Positions 1-8,687 of a stretch of DNA of 39,884 nucleotides are shown piece by piece. Position numbers and translations under genes: made by a program. The first letter of the stretch is position 1. The number at the start of each line of letters is the position of its first letter. This DNA comes from Mucilaginibacter sp. (GTDB lineage Bacteria; Bacteroidota; Bacteroidia; Sphingobacteriales; Sphingobacteriaceae): positions 1-39,884 of the forward strand of contig JAESTD010000119.1 of assembly GCA_016763755.1 (NCBI GenBank). Direction: 5' to 3'. Under the pieces are notes generated by a model that worked only from the letters and a program-made list of their open reading frames with translations, searched no databases and was not told where the DNA came from.

Positions 1-1
1 G

Positions 2-1228
2 CGTTACCGCCAGCGTTATGTGGATTTAACGGTGAACCCGGATTTCAGGCAGATCTTCATCAACCGTTCTAAAGTAATTACGGCTATGCGTAACTACTTT
101 AACGCACAGGGCTGGATGGAAGTAGAAACTCCTATCCTGCAATCTATCCATGGTGGTGCAGCGGCGCGCCCGTTTGCTACGCATCATAACACATTGGATA
201 TGCCTTTGTTCCTGCGTATTGCCAATGAGCTTTACCTGAAACGCCTTATCGTAGCGGGTTTTGATGGTGTGTACGAGTTTGGTAAAATGTTCCGTAACGA
301 GGGCATGGACCGCACCCACAACCCTGAATATACCGCTATGGAGATCTACGTAGCTTATAAAGACTACGTATGGATGATGGCCATGGTTGAGGAGTGTTTA
401 GAGACCGTTGCCCGCGCTGTACACGGCGTACCCGTGGTACAGGTTGGCCAAAATGAGATCAATTTTGCAGGCCCGTACGAGAAATTGTCAATGTACGAGT
501 CGATACAAAAATATACCGGCATTGATGTTTCGGGCATGGACGAGGCTGGTCTTCGTAAAACCTGTGGCGAGCTGGGCATTGAGGTTGACGACAGCATGGG
601 CAAAGGCAAACTGGTTGACGAAATCTTCAGCGCTAAAGTTGAGGCTAACCTTATCCAGCCAACTTACATTACCGATTACCCTATCGAAATGACGCCGCTT
701 GCCAAAAAACACCGCAGCAAAGAAGGTTTGGTAGAGCGTTTCGAGCTATTTGTTAATGGTAAAGAGATAGGTAATGCCTACTCTGAGCTAAACGACCCTA
801 TTGACCAGCGCGAACGTTTTGAAGAGCAATTGGTACTGGCCGGTCGTGGTGATGAGGAAGCTATGGCGATGGATGACGACTTCTTGCGTGCTTTAGAGTA
901 TGGTATGCCACCTACATCGGGCCTTGGTATCGGTATCGACCGTTTGGTGATGCTGATGACCAATCAGAGCACTATCCAGGAAGTATTGTTCTTCCCGCAA
1001 ATGCGCCCTGAGAAGAAAGTAAAAGCACCGACCATTGAAGACTTCACCGCAATAGGCATCCCTGCAGAATGGGTGCCGGTACTAAATAAAATGGGCTTCA
1101 ACAGTGTTGAGGAACTGAAAGCAGGCAACCCTAACAAAATATTCAATGACCTTGGCGGTATGCGTAAAAAGCTAAAACTGGAAATTGCCATGCCAACTAA
1201 AGATGACGTGATGGCCTGGTTTGCGTAA
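2..1228 (+). CDS. lysS: Lysyl-tRNA synthetase, class II (5' end outside window)
   Basis: Charges tRNA-Lys with lysine in the cytoplasm. The reading frame is open from base 2 and begins with RYRQRYVDL, the family sequence that leads into motif 1, so the real start and the N-terminal anticodon-binding OB domain lie left of the window. The apparent GTG at base 20 is an internal valine codon. Motif 2 ([20 protein letters not shown]) and motif 3 ([12 protein letters not shown]) are intact. Most LysRS proteins end soon after motif 3 at FFPQMRPE; here about 70 further residues follow ([21 protein letters not shown] and on), an extension I know from Bacteroidota LysRS. A strong terminator follows 25 bases after the stop. 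Confidence 0.97.
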   Translation, partial: RYRQRYVDLTVNPDFRQIFINRSKVITAMRNYFNAQGWMEVETPILQSIHGGAAARPFATHHNTLDMPLFLRIANELYLKRLIVAGFDGVYEFGKMFRNEGMDRTHNPEYTAMEIYVAYKDYVWMMAMVEECLETVARAVHGVPVVQVGQNEINFAGPYEKLSMYESIQKYTGIDVSGMDEAGLRKTCGELGIEVDDSMGKGKLVDEIFSAKVEANLIQPTYITDYPIEMTPLAKKHRSKEGLVERFELFVNGKEIGNAYSELNDPIDQRERFEEQLVLAGRGDEEAMAMDDDFLRALEYGMPPTSGLGIGIDRLVMLMTNQSTIQEVLFFPQMRPEKKVKAPTIEDFTAIGIPAEWVPVLNKMGFNSVEELKAGNPNKIFNDLGGMRKKLKLEIAMPTKDDVMAWFA

Positions 1229-1251
1229 GCAACCTTCCGGCTAAAATATAC

Positions 1252-1284
1252 AAGGGCGTTATAGTAATATAACGCCTTTTTTTG
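1252..1284 (+). terminator. Rho-independent terminator of lysS
   Basis: A perfect 8-bp stem (GGCGTTAT at 1255-1262 with ATAACGCC at 1269-1276) with a 6-base loop is followed directly by seven T. It closes the lysS transcript. Confidence 0.9.
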
Positions 1285-1380
1285 TGCAAAAGTAATCTGT
1301 CTTAAAATCAGCCGGTAAAATCTTATTTGCTTTTGCAAGCCTTAATTAATGCTCAAATCATAGTATTTTAGCATTGGATT

Positions 1381-2037
1381 ATGGCGTATAAGTTTATTGA
1401 TAATTACCGCGAACAAGGGGCACGTAAACGACTGGTTGAGCTGTTGCGAAAAAAGGGGATTGAGGACGAGAAAGTTTTAACCGCAATTAGCAAAGTGCCG
1501 CGCCATTATTTTTTCGACGAAACTTTCTGGAATCAGGCTTATAAAGATATCGCCTTTCCTATAGGTGCAGGCCAAACCATTTCGCAGCCATATACGGTGG
1601 CTTATCAGACGGAATTGCTGCACATCAGTAAAGGCGATAAAGTATTGGAAATAGGTACGGGTTGCGGTTACCAAACCTGTATATTATTAGAGCTGGGTGC
1701 TAAGGTTTTTACTATTGAGCGCCAGGAAAAGCTGTACGAACGCACTATACAGGTGCTGCCTTACATGGGCTATAAACCAAAATTCTTTTTGGGCGATGGC
1801 TCGGTAGGTATTGCATCAGATGCGCCTTATGATAAGATCATTGTAACTGCAGGTGCTCCAACGGTGCCGGAAACATTACTCAAACAACTCAACATCGGTG
1901 GTATAATCGTTATCCCCGTAGGCGACGAAAAATCACAAAAAATGGTCACCGTGCTAAAAACCGGCGAGCATGATTACGAGCGTCATGTACTGGATACCTT
2001 CAGGTTTGTGCCACTGGTTGGGGATAGAGCGTGGTAA
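1381..2037 (+). CDS. pcm: Protein-L-isoaspartate O-methyltransferase
   Basis: Uses S-adenosylmethionine to methylate L-isoaspartyl residues in aged proteins so that they can return to aspartate. The 218 residues match the usual length. Family signatures are visible: FPIGAGQTISQPY (substrate side), the SAM-binding motif I VLEIGTGCGYQ from residue 88, and the C-terminal FRFVPLVGDRAW. The ATG at 1381 gives the standard N-terminus. It stands alone behind the lysS terminator and converges on the acetylesterase gene. No signal peptide is seen, so it acts in the cytoplasm. Confidence 0.95.
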   Translation: MAYKFIDNYREQGARKRLVELLRKKGIEDEKVLTAISKVPRHYFFDETFWNQAYKDIAFPIGAGQTISQPYTVAYQTELLHISKGDKVLEIGTGCGYQTCILLELGAKVFTIERQEKLYERTIQVLPYMGYKPKFFLGDGSVGIASDAPYDKIIVTAGAPTVPETLLKQLNIGGIIVIPVGDEKSQKMVTVLKTGEHDYERHVLDTFRFVPLVGDRAW

Positions 2038-2084
2038 ATTCCGTTGGCAGTTTTTAGTTTGCAGTAGGTAATCGAGTTCATCTT

Positions 2085-3554
2085 TTACCAGCTATCCGTT
2101 CTAAATGGCTCTGCGGGAAGGCCTGCTACGTTTTGTAAGTTAGTTACCGGGTAGTTAGTAAATGCATACCTAACTGCAACCACCTGCGATATTTCTTTAG
2201 GCACTCTTATTACTATTTCATCACCATTAATGCTTGCCTCACCCTGGCGGAATACCTTATCCGCACCGGCTACAAAAAAGAATTGTTTTAGCGGAGTGTT
2301 GTTAACGGTTGTTAATCCGGTAGATGTGCCGGATTCAAATTTTATGGTTATCAGCGCCCCTGTTTGGGTGTAAGATTGATATTTGGGGCCTAAGAATGCG
2401 ACCTCCTTGCCGTACGTTCTATTGAGTGCAATTGTGGCTAAACGCTCCCCCACCTGCCTTTTATATTTAGGGTGATGGTTGGCAACGTCGCCTACATCCA
2501 TAGTAACAACCATGCTGCTTTTGGTTACTTTGGCTCGCACGTTGGCTTGCGCTTCTCTAAATCTGGCTAATCCATCCAGTGTTGGGTTATTGGTGCTTTT
2601 GTCGTCAAACGGGGCTATCTGTACGTAATTAAATGGCAGGTCGCCCTGGATAAATTTATCGCGCCAGCTTTTGATCAGAGCCACGTTTAGATCGCTGTAA
2701 CTGTTATATGGAATAAAATTCTGGTTGTTCTCGCCCTGATACCAATTAAACCCCGTAATCGACATTTTACGCAAAGGATTGATCATCCCGTTGTATAACT
2801 GACTGCTTTGATGGGTGTTGTTATATAGGTTATCTAACGATCTATCGTTGTTAAAAACCTCAACCGGCGACCATGTTTCGCACCAGCTACCGTTTACTGC
2901 CGATACAATAATTCCTACAGGTATACCCTGTTCTATATTTATTTTACGGGCAAAATAATATGCAACAGCGCTGAGGTTTGTAGCTGTCTGGGGCGAACAG
3001 GCTATCCAGTCAGAGTTAAATTTTAAAAATTCTTTAGGGTCTGCTTCGTAATCTTCTTTAACCGTAAAAGATCTAATCTGCGGATAGTTTGCAGCGGCAA
3101 TTTCTGCCTGATAATTTTCAACACCACCAAAAGGACTAACGTTGCCCAACGGCATATTCATATTGGATTGCCCGGAACAGATCCAAACATCACCAATAAG
3201 GATGTTACCTATAGTAATGCTTTTCTCGTTTGGGGTGGATATGGTAAGGGATTGAGGGACGTCCGTGGCAACTGTGGCCGGCAAAATAGCAGTCCAAAAA
3301 CCTTTGCTATCGGTAGTAACCGAGGCTTCGGTATTCCAGCTATCTTTAACATCGATTGCACTACCCGGTTTACCCGTGCCCCATATGTCAATAGGTTTAT
3401 TACGCTGCAGTACCATATTGTCCTCAAATATTCCGGAAACGGCAAACTCAACACCAGGTACAGGTGATTCATCAATTGGTGTGATAGTGTTTTGCTTTTT
3501 ACAGCCGGTTATAACAGCCGTTAGGGCGACTGCCATCAATAGCTTAATTTTCAC
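2085..3554 (-). CDS. Sialate O-acetylesterase-like SGNH lipoprotein
   Basis: Probable secreted esterase that removes acetyl groups from sialic acid or other glycans. The N-terminus is a lipoprotein signal: KIKLLMAVALTAVITGC, with the lipobox Cys followed by a short linker. SGNH blocks are visible: ICSGQSNMNMP (nucleophile Ser in GQSNM), FNWYQGENNQN, and a late DVGDVANHHPKYKRQVGERL carrying the catalytic Asp/His pair. The family name follows PF03629-type sialate O-acetylesterases; the true substrate could be another acetylated glycan. Starts are ambiguous: GTG at 3578, GTG at 3554 and ATG at 3536 are in frame. I chose 3554 because AAGG lies just upstream and the product begins with a classic basic n-region. 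It stands alone, with no glycan operon beside it. Confidence 0.85.
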   Translation of the reverse strand: MKIKLLMAVALTAVITGCKKQNTITPIDESPVPGVEFAVSGIFEDNMVLQRNKPIDIWGTGKPGSAIDVKDSWNTEASVTTDSKGFWTAILPATVATDVPQSLTISTPNEKSITIGNILIGDVWICSGQSNMNMPLGNVSPFGGVENYQAEIAAANYPQIRSFTVKEDYEADPKEFLKFNSDWIACSPQTATNLSAVAYYFARKINIEQGIPVGIIVSAVNGSWCETWSPVEVFNNDRSLDNLYNNTHQSSQLYNGMINPLRKMSITGFNWYQGENNQNFIPYNSYSDLNVALIKSWRDKFIQGDLPFNYVQIAPFDDKSTNNPTLDGLARFREAQANVRAKVTKSSMVVTMDVGDVANHHPKYKRQVGERLATIALNRTYGKEVAFLGPKYQSYTQTGALITIKFESGTSTGLTTVNNTPLKQFFFVAGADKVFRQGEASINGDEIVIRVPKEISQVVAVRYAFTNYPVTNLQNVAGLPAEPFRTDSW

Positions 3555-3606
3555 GACCTTAAGATAAAAAATTGGCACAAATTTGCCAACCGAGAATTAC
3601 GGGGTT

Positions 3607-4056
3607 CTATCTTTTCATTGCCCTGTCCATCTCCAGTTTAGTATCGCGTTCTTTAAGGGTTTCGCGTTTATCATAGGTCTTTTTACCTTGGGCAAGGCCT
3701 ATTTCCAGTTTGGCAAAACCGCGTTCGCTGATGAATAAAGCCAGCGGTACAATTGTTAAGCCTTTCTCCTCGCCGCGGGTTTGGAGTTTTTTGAGTTCTT
3801 TTTTGTGGAGTAAAAGCACGCGGTCGCGCTTGGCCTCGTGGTTGTAGAACGATCCGTATGAGTATTCTGAGATGTGCAGGTTACGCACGTAAAGCTGGCC
3901 ATCTATAAAAGTACAAAACGCATCATTAATGTTAGCCTTACCGTTACGGATGGATTTGATCTCGGTACCCAACAGTTGGATGCCTGCAACATACTTATCC
4001 AGTATACTATACTCAAAGTAGGCTTTCTTATTCTTGATATATACGTTCTGCTCCAT
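3607..4056 (-). CDS. smpB: SsrA-binding protein SmpB
   Basis: Binds tmRNA and brings it to stalled ribosomes for trans-translation. The product is 149 residues from the ATG at 4056. An in-frame start at 4080 would add eight residues that the family lacks. Typical features are the N-terminal [12 protein letters not shown], the core [36 protein letters not shown], and the basic C-terminal tail [14 protein letters not shown] that enters the decoding centre. It lies 32 bases downstream of mntH on the same strand. The tmRNA gene itself is not in this window. Confidence 0.96.
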   Translation of the reverse strand: MEQNVYIKNKKAYFEYSILDKYVAGIQLLGTEIKSIRNGKANINDAFCTFIDGQLYVRNLHISEYSYGSFYNHEAKRDRVLLLHKKELKKLQTRGEEKGLTIVPLALFISERGFAKLEIGLAQGKKTYDKRETLKERDTKLEMDRAMKR

Positions 4057-4088
4057 CCTGAAACTTATTTGGGATTGCAAATATGCAA

Positions 4089-5975
4089 TTATTTTCGTTG
4101 CGGTTTAACAACCAGCACCGGCACATTCACCTTATGCCTCACAGCATCAACCGTTGTGCCAAATATCAGGTCTTTTAAAACTTTATGCCCGTGCGATCCC
4201 ATCACCAGAAAGTCTATCTCCGTTTCTGTGGCAATCTGGGCAATAGCCGTTGCCGGGCCACCGTAGCCAATTTTTGCTTCGGCTTTATATCCGAGGTCGG
4301 TTAGGGTCTTTACATATTTGTCCAGATTATCTACATCACTTTGAGTTTCACTGTCCATTACCTGTTTGCCATAATAACGCGCGCCTGCCGTCTCAACCAC
4401 ATGGATAAGGTTGTAATGTGCCCGTTTGCCACCCTGCATTAAAGCATGACGAATGGTATCCTGATCGTTTTTAGAAAAATCTATCGTGATTCCGATCTGT
4501 TTGTAATTTATAGCCTCAAGGTTATCTAAATTAGATGCCAAACCATGCGGCACTTGTATTGGCTGATTAACGTGTTTATATAACAACGGCCGCAGGAAAA
4601 CGTACAGCATCAATACACCTATGGCTATGGCAATCGGCGTTATCACAAAATGAACAAGGTTGGCAGAACCCGGCCCCTGGCCTGCCCAAGTATCAATCTC
4701 CTGTATCACTAACCGAACATTTAGGCCTACAATGATAAGTGCAAAAAACCAAGCCGCAACTTTCATAGGTATGCTATTGGCAAACTGACCCATGCGTTTT
4801 TTATCTGATGTAAAATGTATCAGCGGTATTACTGCAAAGCCCAATTGCAAGCTTAGTACCACCTGACTTAGAATAAGCAACTTACCCAAACCCTCGGTAC
4901 CGGCATGCAGTATGGTGAAAAACGCCGGGATAATTGCCAGCAATCGCGTAAGTAAACGGCGCAGCCACGGAGCAATGCGCAGGTTAAGGTGACCTTCCAT
5001 AATGATCTGCCCGGCAAGCGTACCTGTTACGGTTGAGCTTTGCCCGGCTGCTATCAGCGCTATGGCAAACAAGGCCGGTGCCAGTTTCCCGAAGATATTT
5101 GTAAGCAGTTTATGTGCATCCTGTATCTCGGCAACCTCGTGATAGCCGCGATAATAGAAAGCTGCAGCAGCTAATATCAGGATGGCTGCATTCACAAAAA
5201 ATGCCAGGTTAAGGGCAATTGTAGTATCCCAAAAGTTATAGGTAATGGCGTTCTTGATCCCTTCTTGCGTGCGGTCTATCTTACGTGTTTGCACCAACGA
5301 CGAATGCAGGTACAAATTATGCGGCATCACGGTGGCGCCGATGATACCAATGGCAATATACAATGCCTGGCTGTTCAACTGCGTTGGGATAAAGCCTTTA
5401 GCCACATCAACCATCTGCGGTTTTACAATAAACATCTGCGCCAAAAAGGCCACACCTACAATGAAGATCAGCGAGATGATAAAGCCTTCTAATTTGCGCA
5501 TGCCTTTGTTAAGCAATAGCAATAGCAGCAAAGTATCCAGCAAAGTTATGGATACGCCCCATATCAGCGGTAAGCCGAATAACAAGTTCAAACCGATAGC
5601 CATACCGATGATCTCGCCCAGGTCACAGGCTATGATGGAAATCTGTGCCATTACGTACAGACAGAAATTAACAAACGGCGGATAGCTGTTTTTTGATGCC
5701 TGCGCCAGATCCAGTCCGCGGACAATACCCAGCCTCACGCAAAGGTTTTGCAACAATAAGGCTATCAGATTGGATAATAAAAGCACCCATATCAGTTTAT
5801 AACCAAACTGACTGCCCGCGGCTAAATCTGTTGCCCAGTTGCCGGGATCCATGTAGCCCACGCTAACCAAATACGCTGGCCCAAGGAACGACAAGATCTT
5901 GCGCCAGCCGGTTTTATTTTCGGTAGCAACGGTATTGTGTACGTTGCCTAAAGAGTGTGAGTCGTGGTGTATCAT
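4089..5975 (-). CDS. mntH: Nramp manganese/divalent metal transporter fused to a C-terminal UspA domain
   Basis: Proton-coupled importer of Mn2+ (possibly Fe2+) in the inner membrane. The transporter half (about residues 25-460) is a multi-span Nramp protein with the metal-binding DPGN of helix 1 at residues 43-46 and [15 protein letters not shown] of helix 6. The C-terminal 150 residues form a universal stress protein domain that ends in [19 protein letters not shown], the UspA-type nucleotide-binding loop. At 628 residues it is about 200 longer than stand-alone MntH. Its ATG overlaps the stop of the upstream DtxR-type regulator (ATGA), so the two are translationally coupled. Regulation probably comes through the palindrome at 6642-6661. 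The role of the UspA domain, perhaps nucleotide sensing, is inference. Confidence 0.93.
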   Translation of the reverse strand: MIHHDSHSLGNVHNTVATENKTGWRKILSFLGPAYLVSVGYMDPGNWATDLAAGSQFGYKLIWVLLLSNLIALLLQNLCVRLGIVRGLDLAQASKNSYPPFVNFCLYVMAQISIIACDLGEIIGMAIGLNLLFGLPLIWGVSITLLDTLLLLLLLNKGMRKLEGFIISLIFIVGVAFLAQMFIVKPQMVDVAKGFIPTQLNSQALYIAIGIIGATVMPHNLYLHSSLVQTRKIDRTQEGIKNAITYNFWDTTIALNLAFFVNAAILILAAAAFYYRGYHEVAEIQDAHKLLTNIFGKLAPALFAIALIAAGQSSTVTGTLAGQIIMEGHLNLRIAPWLRRLLTRLLAIIPAFFTILHAGTEGLGKLLILSQVVLSLQLGFAVIPLIHFTSDKKRMGQFANSIPMKVAAWFFALIIVGLNVRLVIQEIDTWAGQGPGSANLVHFVITPIAIAIGVLMLYVFLRPLLYKHVNQPIQVPHGLASNLDNLEAINYKQIGITIDFSKNDQDTIRHALMQGGKRAHYNLIHVVETAGARYYGKQVMDSETQSDVDNLDKYVKTLTDLGYKAEAKIGYGGPATAIAQIATETEIDFLVMGSHGHKVLKDLIFGTTVDAVRHKVNVPVLVVKPQRK

Positions 5976-6622
5976 AAGGCTATTAAAAGGTTATTGGCCA
6001 CGTCACGGCTTATTTGTATTTGAGTATTTTCCATTTCTAATATCACAGCATTATCGTAGCTGATGACTTCTTTTATAATAATATGCTTGCCAATGGTAAG
6101 CTGCTGTCGCTCCAGGTATTGCAGAAAACTTGCCGAATGGTCGCGAACGCCGGATATGACACCGGCCGTATTTATTTCTACCGTGGATACGGGCTTCAGT
6201 TCTGTTACCTTAAAGTTGCCGTCGCAATCGGGAATCGGGTCGCCGTGGGGGTCACGGGTAGGATGGCCCATAAAGGCATCAAGCCGATCAATCAGTTCGG
6301 TTGACGAGATATGTTCCATCTCCTCGGCCATATCGTGAACCTCATCCCACTTAAAATGCAGCTTCTCTACCAAAAAATATTCCCAAAGCCTATGCCTGCG
6401 AATGATATTGAGCGCCACCTTCTCTCCTGCTTTAGTGAGGCTCACACCCTGGTACCGTGTGTAGTTAACCAGAGCCTTCTCGGCAAGTTTACGCACCATA
6501 TCGGTAACAGACGATGCTTTAGTAGCCAATTCGGCAGCAATTTGATTTGTGCTTACATTACCGGCAGTAAGCGATAATTTATATATCGCCTTCAAATAAT
6601 TTTCCTCGGCTAAAGTATTCAT
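5972..6622 (-). CDS. mntR: DtxR/MntR-family metal-dependent transcriptional repressor
   Basis: Metal-responsive repressor, most likely of its own operon with mntH. The 216-residue protein has an N-terminal winged helix (AEENYLKAIYKLS, then STNQIAAELATKASSVTDMV), a dimerisation and metal-binding region (IIRRHRLWEYFL, DEVHDMAEEMEH, DRLDAFMGHPTRDPHGDPIP) and a C-terminal SH3/FeoA-like domain from about residue 145. The HxxxE and ExxH patterns in the middle are those that hold the metal in DtxR relatives. Genomic linkage to an Nramp gene favours Mn2+, but Fe2+ is possible. The gene name rests on that linkage. It diverges from the lrp-type gene. Confidence 0.9.
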   Translation of the reverse strand: MNTLAEENYLKAIYKLSLTAGNVSTNQIAAELATKASSVTDMVRKLAEKALVNYTRYQGVSLTKAGEKVALNIIRRHRLWEYFLVEKLHFKWDEVHDMAEEMEHISSTELIDRLDAFMGHPTRDPHGDPIPDCDGNFKVTELKPVSTVEINTAGVISGVRDHSASFLQYLERQQLTIGKHIIIKEVISYDNAVILEMENTQIQISRDVANNLLIAL

Positions 6623-6641
6623 TTATACAAATCTAATTATT

Positions 6642-6661
6642 TTTTTAGACTTGTCTAAAAA
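6642..6661. promoter_or_regulatory. Palindromic DtxR/MntR-type operator
   Basis: A perfect inverted repeat TTTTTAGACTTGTCTAAAAA (9 bp arms, 2-base centre) lies 20-39 bases before the mntR start. The TTAG...CTAA layout is that of DtxR-family operators. It sits just downstream of the minus-strand TAAGTTTG at 6664-6671, so it would cover the expected transcription start. That position fits autorepression of mntR-mntH. Binding by this regulator is inferred. Confidence 0.7.
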
Positions 6662-6663
6662 TA

Positions 6664-6671
6664 CAAACTTA
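6664..6671 (-). promoter_or_regulatory. Candidate -7 element of the mntR-mntH promoter
   Basis: TAAGTTTG on the minus strand matches the Bacteroidota -7 consensus TAnnTTTG. I see no clear TTTG at the -33 position. A second match, TAGATTTG at 6628-6635, is so close to the ATG that it would give a leaderless message. Confidence 0.45.
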
Positions 6672-6714
6672 TCTGCGATTTGTTTTGTTGTGAGATATTT
6701 AAAAAAAATTATAT

Positions 6715-6743
6715 TTTGTGAGGTTAAGAATAGTATATATTTG
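6715..6743 (+). promoter_or_regulatory. Bacteroidota-type promoter of the Lrp/AsnC gene
   Basis: TTTG at 6715-6718 and TATATTTG at 6736-6743, 17 bases apart, match the phylum's -33 and -7 elements. The expected transcription start falls within about 4 bases of the ATG at 6752, so the message would have almost no leader. Confidence 0.6.
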
Positions 6744-6751
6744 CAATTACC

Positions 6752-7222
6752 ATGGCGTCAGAATTAGATAAAATAGACCTACAGATACTCAAGATTTTAC
6801 AGGAAAATGTCCGCATCACCAACTTGCAGCTATCAAATGAGATTGGCTTGTCGCCGGCCCCTACCCTGGAGCGTGTGCGCAAATTGGAGAATGCCCAATA
6901 TATAAAGAGCTATCATGCACTGGTTGATGAGGAGAAGCTCGGTCTTGGCATCAAAACCTTTATCCAGATCTCGCTTGATTTTCATCAGAAGAATACTATC
7001 CAAACCTTTCTGGACGAGATAAAACACATCAAAGAGGTAACCGAATGCCATCACGTAACCGGCCAATGCGATTTTTTGCTAAAAGTTTACGTGCGCGACA
7101 TTAAATCATACGAACAATTGATCATGGAAAAGATCAGCCGTATATCGGTGGTAAAAACTTTCCAAACCATGATGATCATGAGCACCAGCAAAAAGGAGCC
7201 GATAGTTCCGTTGGAATACTGA
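6752..7222 (+). CDS. Lrp/AsnC-family transcriptional regulator
   Basis: DNA-binding regulator that usually responds to an amino acid. The 156 residues are typical. An N-terminal helix-turn-helix (LDKIDLQILKILQENVRITN, then LSNEIGLSPAPTLERVRKLE) is followed by a RAM/AsnC ligand-binding domain from about residue 65, with the family's TGQCDFLLKVYVRD segment. The neighbours do not reveal the target: it diverges from mntR-mntH, which is controlled by its own repressor type, and converges on ung. The effector amino acid cannot be read from sequence. Confidence 0.92.
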   Translation: MASELDKIDLQILKILQENVRITNLQLSNEIGLSPAPTLERVRKLENAQYIKSYHALVDEEKLGLGIKTFIQISLDFHQKNTIQTFLDEIKHIKEVTECHHVTGQCDFLLKVYVRDIKSYEQLIMEKISRISVVKTFQTMMIMSTSKKEPIVPLEY

Positions 7223-7224
7223 TA

Positions 7225-7360
7225 AGAGAGTCAAGACTGTTGGAATCAGGAATCAAGACATAGAAATTAAAAAGCCCTTTAGCAAATGCTAAAGGGCTTT
7301 TTAATCATTGATTATTTGTTATTCTATCTTGATTCCTGACTCTTGTTGTCTTGACTCTCT
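7225..7360. repeat. Long inverted repeat around a terminator (copy 1)
   Basis: The left arm 7225-7265 begins AGAGAGTCAAGAC and contains TCAGGAATCAAGA. The right arm 7322-7360 is its imperfect reverse complement. A bidirectional terminator hairpin fills the middle. The right arm runs into the ung stop codon. A second copy of the same arms lies at 20493-20652, also between convergent genes. Confidence 0.85.
7269..7302. terminator. Bidirectional terminator between the Lrp/AsnC gene and ung
   Basis: AAAAAGCCCTTTAGCA (7269-7284) pairs fully with 7287-7302 over a two-base loop, giving a 16-bp stem with A on one side and T on the other. It can therefore stop both the lrp-type transcript and the opposing ung transcript. 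Confidence 0.9.
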
Positions 7361-8042
7361 ATGAGATTTGCCAATCAATTCCACTCTTCCCTTGCTTCTC
7401 CAAAAACTCATTTGTTTTTGAAAACGGTTTAGAGCCAAAGAATCCGCCGTGACTTACCGCCAGTGGCGACGGGTGGGTAGATTTGATAATGAGGTGATGA
7501 TTGTTCGGGTTGATAAGCGCTGCTTTTGATTGAGCATAAGCTCCCCAAAGGATAAATACCAAACCTTTCTTTTCATCAGACAGGATTTTAATTGCCGCAT
7601 CGGTGAACTTCTCCCAACCTTTTTTCTGGTGCGAGCCTGCTGTTGCTGCCCTAACTGTTAGCGTAGCGTTTAATAACAACACGCCTTGCTGCGCCCATTT
7701 GGTGAGGTCGCCGGTTTGTGGGATGGTGAAGCCGGGAATATCGGTTGATAGTTCTTTATAGATATTCTTTAACGATGGCGGTGCGGGAATGCCGCGCTGC
7801 ACCGAGAACGATAATCCATGCGCCTGGTTAGGGCCGTGGTATGGGTCCTGCCCCAGTATCACCACCTTTACGTCATCAAAAGGTGTGATGTTGAAAGCAT
7901 TAAAAATATCGGCATTGCGGGGGTATATGGTGTGGCCGGCATCCTTCTCTTGTTTCAGGAAAACCTTAAGCTCCTGCATGTATGGTTTTTCAAATTCTGC
8001 ACTTAAATGTTTTTTCCACGAAGGGTCTAATTCTCCTGCCAT
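7359..8042 (-). CDS. ung: Uracil-DNA glycosylase, family 1
   Basis: Removes uracil from DNA, the first step of base excision repair of deaminated cytosine. The 227 residues have the full family signature: the water-activating loop VVILGQDPYHGPNQAHGLSF with catalytic Asp66, the Pro-rich loop GIPAPPSLKNIYKE, and the DNA-intercalation loop HPSPLAVSHGGFFGSKPFS near residues 185-205. The ATG at 8042 is the normal start. It diverges from the TPR-like gene across a 75-base gap and converges on the Lrp gene through the wrapped terminator. Confidence 0.97.
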   Translation of the reverse strand: MAGELDPSWKKHLSAEFEKPYMQELKVFLKQEKDAGHTIYPRNADIFNAFNITPFDDVKVVILGQDPYHGPNQAHGLSFSVQRGIPAPPSLKNIYKELSTDIPGFTIPQTGDLTKWAQQGVLLLNATLTVRAATAGSHQKKGWEKFTDAAIKILSDEKKGLVFILWGAYAQSKAALINPNNHHLIIKSTHPSPLAVSHGGFFGSKPFSKTNEFLEKQGKSGIDWQIS

Positions 8043-8117
8043 AAATATTAAATACTGATGATTTATTTAGCGTACAAATAACGATATTTGCACACTGTTT
8101 TTATAGTAATACAAATT

Positions 8118-8669
8118 ATGTCGAATATAGTTAGGTTAGTTATTGCCTGTGTTATAATGGGTGCCGGTGTAACGCTTTGTGCCTTTGGCTTTTGGGGATG
8201 GGGAATAACCGTTTTTTTATTAGGTGGTATTACGCTGCTTACTTTCTTCTTCAACGAAAACATGATCATAGCGCAGTTTTACCTGCGTAAAGAAAATACA
8301 GATAAGGCTGAGCAGTTTCTTTACCGTATTAAAGATTATGAGAAAGAACTGAACAAAAAACAATGGGGTTATTACAACATGCTTATCGGTTTGATAGAAT
8401 CAAGAAAAGCACCGTTAAAGGCCGAAAAATACTTTAAGAAAGCGCTGCAATTGGGCATGAGTATGTCTCACAACAATGCATTGGCTAAGCTAAGCCTTGC
8501 AGGTATATCAATGGCTAAGCGTAACAAGCGCGAGGCAGAAATGTATATAAAAGAGGCAACCAAGGACGACAAGAACAAACTCCTCGCCGACCAAATAAAA
8601 ATGATGAAGGCACAAATGGGGCAGATGGACAAGCAACAGGTTGTGCGCAACTACCGCCAGAAATTTTAA
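8118..8669 (+). CDS. Small membrane protein with TPR-like C-terminal half
   Basis: Function unknown. The ATG at 8118 gives 183 residues; the frame extends 10 codons upstream, but that part does not resemble a start. Residues 5-25 and 28-48 are two hydrophobic helices in close succession, so the protein is probably anchored in the inner membrane with its remainder in the cytoplasm. After residue 60 the sequence is helical and charged, with TPR-like pairs (DKAEQFLYRIKDYEKELNK; KAEKYFKKALQLG). The last 40 residues are basic and glutamine-rich. It is not clearly linked to either neighbour. Confidence 0.75.
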   Translation: MSNIVRLVIACVIMGAGVTLCAFGFWGWGITVFLLGGITLLTFFFNENMIIAQFYLRKENTDKAEQFLYRIKDYEKELNKKQWGYYNMLIGLIESRKAPLKAEKYFKKALQLGMSMSHNNALAKLSLAGISMAKRNKREAEMYIKEATKDDKNKLLADQIKMMKAQMGQMDKQQVVRNYRQKF

Positions 8670-8687
8670 CTAAGATATTTGCAAAGA

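Noticed and set aside
964..1338. Open frame of 124 codons antisense to the lysS end
   Set aside because: It runs opposite to clear LysRS sequence and crosses the lysS terminator; the product shows no family pattern.
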